A program made the translations under genes and the position numbers. A stretch of DNA of 64,000 nucleotides from Fischerella sp. CENA71 (GTDB taxonomy: Bacteria; Cyanobacteriota; Cyanobacteriia; Cyanobacteriales; Nostocaceae): contig JANBVI010000003.1 of the NCBI GenBank assembly GCA_024239075.1, positions 1 through 64,000 on the forward strand, given 5' to 3'. Below, piece after piece: positions 9,401-17,269 of this stretch. Position 1 is the first letter of the stretch. Each line of letters opens with the position of its first letter. The notes under the pieces were generated by a model. The model was given only the letters and a program-made list of their open reading frames with translations. It ran no database searches and had not been told where the DNA came from.

Positions 9401-12400
9401 CAGTATAAGTTGTAGACCAGACAGTAGCTTCAGTTGGTCCATACATATTGAGAACTTGTCCTGAAATAACTTGATTGAGATGATTAGCAAGTTCAACCGA
9501 AAGAGCTTCACCTCCTAACATGAGTTTCTTAAGTGACTGTAGGGGTTTGAGTGTACCTGAATTCAGGATTAACATCCTGATCAAAGATGGTGTACACTGC
9601 AAGTGGGTAACATTGTGTCTAAAAATTAGTTCAGGTAAAGAGTAATTTTGTTTATCTATTTCTTGTTTTCTATTACTGAGTTCCTTGAGTTTATCTATAT
9701 AGTGAAGACCAGATATAACGGAATCAAAATCTAGACCAAAATCAATCAAACATCCTACTTCATTAACTCCTATACGCTTTAACTGCTGGATCAGATCCAA
9801 GCATGTCTCTGGTGTTCCAAAAAGTCCACTACTTTCAAAGTAACGCTCAAAGCCATGTGTCAAAAGAGTTTCCATGTCTTCTTCAGTAAACTCTTCTGAA
9901 TCAATATCTAAATTTAAGCTTTTGGCAAGATTTTTTACCAGCTCGATAGAGCTTCTTAAGTAATTACGGAATGGTTGGCGTACTTTTTCACGGACAAACT
10001 CTTTATCTTCACCTATAAAAGTATGTATCATCAGGGTAACGTGGCCACCTTTGGGATCGTGACCATGTTTTTGCCAAGCATCTCTGTAAATGGCGATTTT
10101 TTCTGCCAGCTGTTCAATACTTTGACCTAGTAGATGCGTAAGTACATTAACACCAATTTCTCCTGCTAATCGAAATGTATCTGAATTAAATGCAGCTGTA
10201 ATCCAAATTGGAAGTTCCCGTTGGATTGGACGTGGAAATGTTGTAATTTTTATATTTTTTGCATTACCATCTTGAAGTTCAACCAACTCGCCCCGCCAAA
10301 GTTGACGAACTGTTTCGAGTCCATGTAGTAGAATTTGCTTTCTGTGTGTATAATTTTCTGGCGCAAGTACAAAATCATTAGCATGCCAGCCTGTAGCAAA
10401 TGATATACCTACTCTACCATTTGATAAGTTGTCAACTACGGCCCATTCTTCAGCAATCCGAATTGGATTATGCAGTGGTAAAACAACACTGCCTGCTCGA
10501 ATTTGAATGTGCTCTGTGACTGCTGCAATGGCTGCACTTGTTACTGCAGAATTAGGAAACAAACCTCCAAAAGCATGAAAGTGACGTTCAGGAGTCCAAA
10601 TTGCTGAAAAGCTATGCTTATCTGCAAACTTTGCACCTTCAATGAGTAATTTATATTTATCTTGAGGCAATTCGTTCTCACCATCACTGGCAAAATAAAA
10701 CAAGCTAAATTCCATTGTTTTATTTGCTGTTTCTGGGTATTGTTCTATAGATGAGAAAGAAAAATCATACTCTGCCTGCACAACAACTCGAAAACCTCGG
10801 GTTAGTGTCCACAGTAACTCTAAGACAGAGATATCAAAAGAAATAGTTGTAACTGCCAACCATGTACCGGGAGAATCATTACCAATGCGAAAATCCATTC
10901 CAGTAAAGAAATTTACAACTTGACCATGCTCAACCATTACACCTTTAGGCTGACCAGTAGATCCTGAAGTGTAAATCACATATGCCAGGTTTTCAGGCAT
11001 CAAGTTACTACAAGGATTTTCCTCTGTTTCGAGAGAGATTGTCTCCCAGTCTGTATCTAGGCAAACCACATATGCTTTATTTTCTGGCAGTTCTGCCACT
11101 AATTTTTGTTGAGTTAAGAGTACTGACAATTGAGAATTCGAGATCATGAAGGCCAAGCGATTCTTAGGATAGGCTGGATCTAAAGGTACATAAGCTCCAC
11201 CTGCTTTGAGAATTGCTAAAAGACCTATCACCATCTCAACAGAACGTTCTATACAGATGCCAACAAGCACATCTGCTCCGACACCTAGTTTCTGCAAGTA
11301 ATGTGCTAATTGATTGGCTCGCTTGTTTAACTCTTGATATGTCAGCTGCTGCTCTTGAAAAATCACTGCTATATTTTCAGGCGATCGCTTCACAGTCTCT
11401 TCAAATTTTTGGTGAATATACTTTTCCTGTAGTAAACTTACGTGAGTGCGATTTTGCTCTACCAATAGCCACTGCTGTTCCGTTTCACTTAACAAAGGCA
11501 GATGTGTAACCAGTTGATGAGAATCAGTAACAATACTTTCAAGTAAAGTTTCAAAGTTATTTGCCATCCGCTCTATGGTGGTTACATTAAATAAATCTGC
11601 ATTGTATTCCCACCATCCTGTCAGACCTTGAGCAGTATTGTTCAATAATATACTGATGTCAAACTTTGAAATACCACTTTCTACTGCTAATGGTCTAAAA
11701 GTTAAATCTTTTAAATTAATCTCTGTTATTGGAGTATCCTGGAAAATGAATAGTATCTGAAATAAAGGAGTGTAACTCAAGCTTCTTTGTGGCTGTAGAG
11801 CTTCTATGATGTGCTCTAGAGGAGCATCCCTATGAGCCTGAGCTTCTAAAAGTGTCTCGTGGACTTGTTCCAATAACCGTTCAAAGCTAATGTTGTTTGT
11901 TATTTTAGTGCGTACAACTATAGTATTAGCAAAAAAGCCTATCAATCCTTCAATGTCAGTAATATCTGAGTTGGCAATAGGCGTACCAACTAAAATATCT
12001 TCCTGCCCACTATATCGGTAAAGCAATATTTGAAATGCTGTTATTAATGTTGTAAAAAGAGTAACTTCTTTACGCTTGCTCAAAGCAACTAATGCTTCAC
12101 TTAGTTTTTTAGGTAGAGCAAAATTGTGATGCGCTCCTCGAAAAGTTTGAACAGCAGGTCGTGGTTGATCAGTAGGGAGTTTTAACAAAGCAGGAGCGTT
12201 GGCAAGCTTTTGTTTCCAATAGTTAAGCTGTTTTTCTAAAAATTTACCAGTTAGCCATTGGTGCTGCCATGCGGCAAAGTCAGCATATTGAACTGGCAAA
12301 TCTGGTAGGGGAGAGGTTTGATTGTTTCTAAAAGCCTCATACAATACTGCTAGTTCGTTGAAAAATACATTGATTGACCTACCATCAAAAACGATGTGAT

Positions 12401-13022
12401 GCATAACTAAAATTAGCACATGCGATCGTTCTCCTAGTTGCAGTAGCCTAAATCTCAACAAGGGATCATTGGCTAGATCAAAGGGATGTTGGACTAGTTC
12501 AGCAGCTAATTGTTGAACTTTGGTAAACTGCTCGATTTTTGAAAAAGTCTGCAAATCTACTATAGGCAGATCTATATTTAGAAATGGGAAAATTTTACAG
12601 ACGGGAGACCCATTAACACTAGGAAAAATTGTTCGTAAGACTTCATGACGCCGAACTATTTCATTGAGAGTTGCTTCTAAAGCCACTATATTAAGTCTGC
12701 CATCAATGCTCAACGCTCCCAACTCATTATAAGGAACACCATCTCCCTCTAATTGTTCTAGAAACCACAATCGCTGTTGGGCAGAAGATAGTGGAATTTT
12801 TCCATCTCTTGCAATCGGTTGCAGTGGTAAAAGAGTAGAAGTATATGCTGATTTGAAACCATTAAGAAAGGTAATAATTTCGTTTTTGCGTTCAGCTAGC
12901 TGTGCACTTAAAATGGGTGTCATTACTTCCTTGGGTGCGCTGTATCGCAAAGAGTTACCATCTACCCAAATATCTATACCTAATTGACGAATATATGACA
13001 ATAGCTCGGGAACGGTTTTCAT
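6456..13022 (-). CDS. NRPS: docking-C-A(monooxygenase, N-MT)-PCP-TE, glycine module
   Basis: A 2188-residue termination module. Order: TubC-type N-terminal docking domain (1-53); condensation domain with HHIVFDG (208-214); adenylation domain (about 535-1815) carrying a bacterial-luciferase-like monooxygenase insert (about 769-1112) and an N-methyltransferase insert (about 1365-1740, EIGCGYG at 1431-1437); PCP with GGHSL (Ser1871); thioesterase with GWSFGG (Ser2001) and terminal GNHF. Reading the specificity positions by alignment to GrsA gives DILQMGMVWK, very close to known glycine codes. A monooxygenase inside a glycine A domain is the layout of MtaG/MelG, which make the terminal amide of myxothiazol-type compounds. 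The start overlaps the preceding NRPS stop by four bases, so the two are translationally coupled. The methyl group should go on the glycine nitrogen. Confidence 0.88.
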   Translation of the reverse strand: MKTVPELLSYIRQLGIDIWVDGNSLRYSAPKEVMTPILSAQLAERKNEIITFLNGFKSAYTSTLLPLQPIARDGKIPLSSAQQRLWFLEQLEGDGVPYNELGALSIDGRLNIVALEATLNEIVRRHEVLRTIFPSVNGSPVCKIFPFLNIDLPIVDLQTFSKIEQFTKVQQLAAELVQHPFDLANDPLLRFRLLQLGERSHVLILVMHHIVFDGRSINVFFNELAVLYEAFRNNQTSPLPDLPVQYADFAAWQHQWLTGKFLEKQLNYWKQKLANAPALLKLPTDQPRPAVQTFRGAHHNFALPKKLSEALVALSKRKEVTLFTTLITAFQILLYRYSGQEDILVGTPIANSDITDIEGLIGFFANTIVVRTKITNNISFERLLEQVHETLLEAQAHRDAPLEHIIEALQPQRSLSYTPLFQILFIFQDTPITEINLKDLTFRPLAVESGISKFDISILLNNTAQGLTGWWEYNADLFNVTTIERMANNFETLLESIVTDSHQLVTHLPLLSETEQQWLLVEQNRTHVSLLQEKYIHQKFEETVKRSPENIAVIFQEQQLTYQELNKRANQLAHYLQKLGVGADVLVGICIERSVEMVIGLLAILKAGGAYVPLDPAYPKNRLAFMISNSQLSVLLTQQKLVAELPENKAYVVCLDTDWETISLETEENPCSNLMPENLAYVIYTSGSTGQPKGVMVEHGQVVNFFTGMDFRIGNDSPGTWLAVTTISFDISVLELLWTLTRGFRVVVQAEYDFSFSSIEQYPETANKTMEFSLFYFASDGENELPQDKYKLLIEGAKFADKHSFSAIWTPERHFHAFGGLFPNSAVTSAAIAAVTEHIQIRAGSVVLPLHNPIRIAEEWAVVDNLSNGRVGISFATGWHANDFVLAPENYTHRKQILLHGLETVRQLWRGELVELQDGNAKNIKITTFPRPIQRELPIWITAAFNSDTFRLAGEIGVNVLTHLLGQSIEQLAEKIAIYRDAWQKHGHDPKGGHVTLMIHTFIGEDKEFVREKVRQPFRNYLRSSIELVKNLAKSLNLDIDSEEFTEEDMETLLTHGFERYFESSGLFGTPETCLDLIQQLKRIGVNEVGCLIDFGLDFDSVISGLHYIDKLKELSNRKQEIDKQNYSLPELIFRHNVTHLQCTPSLIRMLILNSGTLKPLQSLKKLMLGGEALSVELANHLNQVISGQVLNMYGPTEATVWSTTYTVGLSEKSVPIGKSIANVSTYVLDKYYQPVPIGVFGELFIGGLGVARGYLNKPELTAQKFIPDQFSKDPKARMYKTGDLVRYLPDGNIEFVGRIDQQVKIRGFRIELGEIETILEQHPSVQDAVVLAKEDSSEDKQLVAYFVPKPISDSLSDSNGKELLKRQISQWYSLWNQTYESAATNQDTNLKFAGWNNSYTGQPIPIQEMHEWVDVTARRILSLKPNRVLEIGCGYGLLLLQIAPYCTQYWGTDFSEAAINYIQQQLSIQFSSLSQVKLFQRRADNFDQLETEQFDTIIINSVVQYFPSIDYLIEVLESAIKVIKPGGFIFVGDVRSLTLLQAFHLSVELYKASDSSLTSELLSQVKKNMLQEQELVIDPEFFFAFKQKNRNITHIQIEPKRGKYNNEMSKFRYDVILHVGTENINSSSDFIWLDWQNQNLTLDSVSEIIKSTQPKIFGLRRVTNSRLQAEVKALELLSNDQVPKMVGDFRSMLKDVVEKIQEFGVLPEELSNLGNRFSYSIDISWLNNYQDGSYDVVFKHIQCEDKRDNYCSLLQEKKELKPWKAYTNNPLRKQEISHLIPDLRDYLNSHLPEYMVPTVLMALEEMPLTPSGKIDRDTLAKLDIKRSDLINEYIPPRNTLELQLVKIWEEVLNINSIGIRDNFFSLGGHSLLAVRLIALIQKQFGKNLPLATFFQGPTVENLANIIRQQINSFTSSNLVAIQSSGNRIPFFCVHPIAGNVLCYGELAQHLGNEQPFYGLQSIGLNEDQEPLTEIENMADHYIQEIQKIQSQGPYQLGGWSFGGLVAFEMAQRLQKQGQQISLLVLMDTKYPVLKSDKQDNDEANYLNQFIMHIEGIYGKKLLIQHNIFQKLELNEKLNYLWKKVKKIEIYSSITTERDFHKIFNIFKSNSLAEQSYIPQIYPGKITFFQAKERDLRIEKDLNLSWRKLAVKGMDIYEVSGNHFTLLKKPCVQIIAQLLREFLNKESI

Positions 13023-16000
13023 ATTTCTCCTTCCTCTCTTTCAGAATTATTGAAATCACTACGATTTTGCTGATCCGAAGTAGCCCAAAGAGCTATGTCT
13101 ATGTATTCTGCTAAGTCTGCTATAGTAGGACTCTCCCACAATTGACGCAGAGGTAGTTCCACTGGAAATATTTTCCGCAAACGAGCAACAATTTGAGTGG
13201 CTTGTAGAGAGTCTACTCCCAGCATAATTAAGTTATCGTGTATGCCAATTTTTTCTAGAGCTAGTACATCAGCACAGATAACGACTATAGTTTTTTGAGT
13301 AGCAGTGTAGGGAGCCACAAAAGCTGCTGGCAACTCTAAACTAGCTGCATCTGGAATTGGTAAAGACTTGCGGTCTATCTTGCCATTAGGTGTTAATGGT
13401 AGCTTATCTAGAAAAACATAGATACAAGGCACCATATAGCTAGGTAGTTTTTGCTGCAAATAAATACTCAGTTGCTCCGAAGTTAATGCTGATTCATCAG
13501 TTGGAGAAGCTGTAGATCTCAACCACTGTTTTGTTTGCTCTAAGATAATTCTTCCGCCAATAAAACTATGCAGAACAATATGCTTTGATGATGATAAACC
13601 AGATAAATTTCTTAGCTTTTCAAAATTTAAATGTCCAATTGGACATAAACCAACCTCATAATCTGGTGCAGTATCCATCAATAATTGACTCATGTAACCA
13701 GCTTCTAACAGACAAAAGTCTCTAGCCCATCCTCCATACATAGGATTAATTGCATCCATTTGCCCAATAAGAAATAAAGCAAAAGCTGCTTGCTCAAATA
13801 TTGATTTATTTGAGCCACTATAAAGGCTATCTTCAATCTCACTAATGTTAGTAACAGCTTTTACCAATACTAAACGATGTTCTGCTGGGTGATAGTAATA
13901 AATGCCACCTTCCAGTTTTTCTACGCGATTTGGTTTAATTAGTAGGTAAGTTTGGACAGGGTAAAGACTGCCAGCAGAGGGATAGCGATATTTTGGTAAA
14001 GGAATGTGATTGACTTTCATCTGCATTAGACAGCTCAAAAAGAGGCCGAATTGCTCAAATGGGACTGGCTCCTCCAACATTTGGCGATAACTTTGGCGTT
14101 TTAGATAAGTTTGAGTTAAAGTCTGATTAAATTCTGGTCTAATTAGTTCTACAGTTAGGTGATTTTGATCTAATGATTGTAGTCCTGGTTGTCTTAGCTT
14201 AAATTCAATACGCTCTACAGGATCAGTTATCACTCCTTCTAATTTTTGGAATTCAATTGCTTCTACAGGTAGAACTGCTGATTCTTTCTGTAAATGGGCA
14301 GACTTTCTCTCTAAGTTAGAAATAACATAAGCAACTAGTTGTTTTTGCTCTTTTCCTTGCTCAATAGCAGTAACGATTGCATCAGTTATCAATGGATGTT
14401 GTTTCAGTGCAACTTCTATCTCGCCTAATTCAATTCGGTAGCCGTTAACTTTAACTTGAAAATCTTCTCTGCCCAGGAATTCAATATTACCATCCGGTAA
14501 GTAACGCCCTAGATCACCTGTTTTATACAAACGCTCTTTTGTGCGTGGATGTGTAATGAAACTATTTTGAGTTTTTTCTTGATCGCGCCAGTAACCTTTG
14601 GCTAAGCCAACTCCTCCAATGTAAAGTTGTCCACTCACCCATATAGGGCAAGGTTCAAGTAACTCATTGAAAACATAAAAACTTTGGTTTGTTAAAGACC
14701 GACCGTAAGGAATACTTTTCCATTCAGGAGAAATATTCTCGATTGGATAAAAAATAGACCAAATTGATGCCTCAGTTGCCCCTCCTAAACTCACCACCTG
14801 AGCTTTCGGCCATAAAGTTTTGATTTGAGTAGGTAAGTTTAGTGGCAACCAATCTCCGCTTAAAAGAGTCAAACGTAAAGACGAAGGAACTTTGTCTGGG
14901 TGGAGTTTTATATATTCAACAAGCATCTGCATCAAGGCCGGAACCGAGTTCCATAAGGTCACTTGATAGTGCGTCATCAGATCTATCCAGTGGGCTGGGT
15001 CTCTAGTTGCTGTTGCTTTAGGAATAACAATAGTTCCTCCCGCAGCTAAAATACCAAAGATATCGTAAACTGATAAATCGAAGTTCAAAGCTGAAAGTGC
15101 TAGTACACAATCTTGCTCTCCAATTTGGAAGTATTGATTGATATCAAGAATCGTATTCACAGCAGCTTGGTGATCAATCATTACTCCCTTGGGTACACCT
15201 GTTGAGCCAGAAGTATAGATTACATAAGCTAAATCTTTTGGATTTTGAACTGATTCCAAAGTTGATGGACTGTGGTCTGTTAACTTCTCAGTATCAATAT
15301 TTATTCTATGAATATCCGACGACCACTCGAGTTTTACATTGACACACGATTGAGTCAAAACTATTTGAATTTCCCCTTGTTTGAGCAAATACTTTTGGCG
15401 CTCAATTGGTAAATCTGGATCAATTGGTAAATAAGCTGCACCAGAGATTAATATTCCTAGTACAGCAACTACTTGCTCCCAACCTTTTTCCATAACTACA
15501 GCTATCAGACGATTGGGAGAAGCTCCTAGCTGACGCAACTGATGAGCAACTTGATGAGCTAATTTGTTTAACTCAGAGTAAGTCAGGGTGTGCTGGGGTG
15601 AGATTATGGCACAGCGGTCACCACAACGCTCTACCTGTCTTGTAAATAGAGTGTGTAGCATTTCACCAGACAGAGGTGCCTTTGTAGCATTGATCGCGAC
15701 TCGTTGAGACAATTGCTCTGGAGGAACGAGTTGTCTTGTCATTGAGTGCCATACTGGCTCCTGAGTTGCTAGTTGCACCAAAAAATTGCAGTAGGCATTG
15801 AACATATCGTCCAACATTCCAGGGGGGAAAAGGTCTTCTACTGCATCCCAGTTGAAAACTAATCCCCCATCTTGTTCAATGACTTGATGGTCTAGCCAGA
15901 CCTGAGGTGTTTGGCTAATGCCGTAGACAATTTCTCCAAATTTACTTAACCCAGGGCTATTGCTATTTAACGAACCAACACCCAAGGCACTAGTAAAGAC

Positions 16001-17269
16001 TACAGGCATCATTGCCTTTGGAGAGTTACCTTTTTTACGTGCCAATTCTCTTAGAATATGCACTCCATTGACGTAGCGATGATCTAAATCCTGCCAAAGT
16101 TGTTTTTGGAGACGGACAGCACGAGAGACAAAGGATTCATTAACCGTTGAGTTGTCTATCTGCAGCAGTATTACAGAAGTAAAATCCCCAACAATTTGAT
16201 TGACTTGAGGATGAAGTGGTAAACGGTTAAATAGAGTTAGATCAATAGTAAATTGAGGAGATTTGCTCCAAGTTGTCAAAATTTCAGCATAAGCTGCAAG
16301 CAAGACTCCAGAGGGAGTTAAATTAGCATCTGTTGCATATTTTTTTAGCTTTTGCCAATATTCTGTATTCAGCCAAAAAGTGCGACGATGGAACCGGGGC
16401 TGTTTTAAAGAATTGGGATTTTTGGCTAGCGGCAGGTCTGGTGCTGGCGGCAGAGAATCTAGACGGTTAAACCAATAGGCTTGTGAACGCTGATATAGTT
16501 GCGTTCCTACTAGGCGCTCTTCGGCTAAAACGTAATCACGGAATGAAAGTTCCAATTGAGGCAAAACCAATTCTGGGTTCTGGTAGAGCTGACTCCACTC
16601 TTGAAAAAGAAGATGCAAGCTCCCCAAATCAGTTACTAACGCATCAAAGCTAAGATAAAGCCGAAAGAAAGTTTCGCTTAGACGAGCAACTCGAATATCA
16701 AATAAAGGCCATTTGTCAGTTGGCAGCATCTGGTGAGACATTTGTTGACGAATTTCCTCAGTTTTGAACCTGATAGTTTCAGGATCTTCTCCAAGCAAAT
16801 CCAAAACCGAGATTTGGTATAAAGGCACATCTGTGAGAATTTTTTGTGTACCATCTGGCAGTACTACAGTCCGCAACATCTCATGTCGCTCAATCAATTG
16901 CTGCCAAGCACAATTTAGCCGCTCTAGGTCTAAGCCATTACATTCAAGTTCTAAATAGGCATGGGTAGCTACGTTACTTAATTCAAACTCTCCACTACGT
17001 CCCACCCAATAAGCATACTGAATATCGGTAAGAGGAAAGGGTTGATAGCGTTCGTCTAGTACTGGGAGAACCACAGGCAGAGCATCATCATGCATACTAA
17101 CATTACTTTCCCAGAGTAACCTCAGAAGGTCTACCTTATGCTCTGCTATAGAATTACGTAAGTCTAGTGTGAGAGCTTCCTTAGGCGCACGAACACGCAA
17201 ATTATCTGCTTCCGCCCATACCTTAACATTTCGTTTAGAAAGTTCAGTTAAAAGTTCATTCAGGTTCAT
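13019..17269 (-). CDS. NRPS: docking-Cy-A(Ox)-PCP, cysteine to thiazole module
   Basis: A 1416-residue module. It starts with a TubC-type docking domain (1-52). The next domain is a heterocyclisation (Cy) domain: the condensation HHxxxD motif is replaced by DALVTD (209-214). The adenylation domain reads DLYNLSLIWK at the specificity positions, the classic cysteine code. An FMN-dependent oxidase (Ox, nitroreductase/SagB-like, about 1035-1260, with PKYRYPSAGSLYPVQTYLL) is inserted before A10, as in EpoB. A PCP with LGVDSL ends the protein. The expected reaction is condensation of cysteine with the upstream chain, cyclodehydration to thiazoline and oxidation to thiazole. The gene overlaps both neighbours by four bases, and its acidic tail (SEREEGEI) may dock to the next protein. 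Confidence 0.9.
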   Translation of the reverse strand: MNLNELLTELSKRNVKVWAEADNLRVRAPKEALTLDLRNSIAEHKVDLLRLLWESNVSMHDDALPVVLPVLDERYQPFPLTDIQYAYWVGRSGEFELSNVATHAYLELECNGLDLERLNCAWQQLIERHEMLRTVVLPDGTQKILTDVPLYQISVLDLLGEDPETIRFKTEEIRQQMSHQMLPTDKWPLFDIRVARLSETFFRLYLSFDALVTDLGSLHLLFQEWSQLYQNPELVLPQLELSFRDYVLAEERLVGTQLYQRSQAYWFNRLDSLPPAPDLPLAKNPNSLKQPRFHRRTFWLNTEYWQKLKKYATDANLTPSGVLLAAYAEILTTWSKSPQFTIDLTLFNRLPLHPQVNQIVGDFTSVILLQIDNSTVNESFVSRAVRLQKQLWQDLDHRYVNGVHILRELARKKGNSPKAMMPVVFTSALGVGSLNSNSPGLSKFGEIVYGISQTPQVWLDHQVIEQDGGLVFNWDAVEDLFPPGMLDDMFNAYCNFLVQLATQEPVWHSMTRQLVPPEQLSQRVAINATKAPLSGEMLHTLFTRQVERCGDRCAIISPQHTLTYSELNKLAHQVAHQLRQLGASPNRLIAVVMEKGWEQVVAVLGILISGAAYLPIDPDLPIERQKYLLKQGEIQIVLTQSCVNVKLEWSSDIHRINIDTEKLTDHSPSTLESVQNPKDLAYVIYTSGSTGVPKGVMIDHQAAVNTILDINQYFQIGEQDCVLALSALNFDLSVYDIFGILAAGGTIVIPKATATRDPAHWIDLMTHYQVTLWNSVPALMQMLVEYIKLHPDKVPSSLRLTLLSGDWLPLNLPTQIKTLWPKAQVVSLGGATEASIWSIFYPIENISPEWKSIPYGRSLTNQSFYVFNELLEPCPIWVSGQLYIGGVGLAKGYWRDQEKTQNSFITHPRTKERLYKTGDLGRYLPDGNIEFLGREDFQVKVNGYRIELGEIEVALKQHPLITDAIVTAIEQGKEQKQLVAYVISNLERKSAHLQKESAVLPVEAIEFQKLEGVITDPVERIEFKLRQPGLQSLDQNHLTVELIRPEFNQTLTQTYLKRQSYRQMLEEPVPFEQFGLFLSCLMQMKVNHIPLPKYRYPSAGSLYPVQTYLLIKPNRVEKLEGGIYYYHPAEHRLVLVKAVTNISEIEDSLYSGSNKSIFEQAAFALFLIGQMDAINPMYGGWARDFCLLEAGYMSQLLMDTAPDYEVGLCPIGHLNFEKLRNLSGLSSSKHIVLHSFIGGRIILEQTKQWLRSTASPTDESALTSEQLSIYLQQKLPSYMVPCIYVFLDKLPLTPNGKIDRKSLPIPDAASLELPAAFVAPYTATQKTIVVICADVLALEKIGIHDNLIMLGVDSLQATQIVARLRKIFPVELPLRQLWESPTIADLAEYIDIALWATSDQQNRSDFNNSEREEGEI

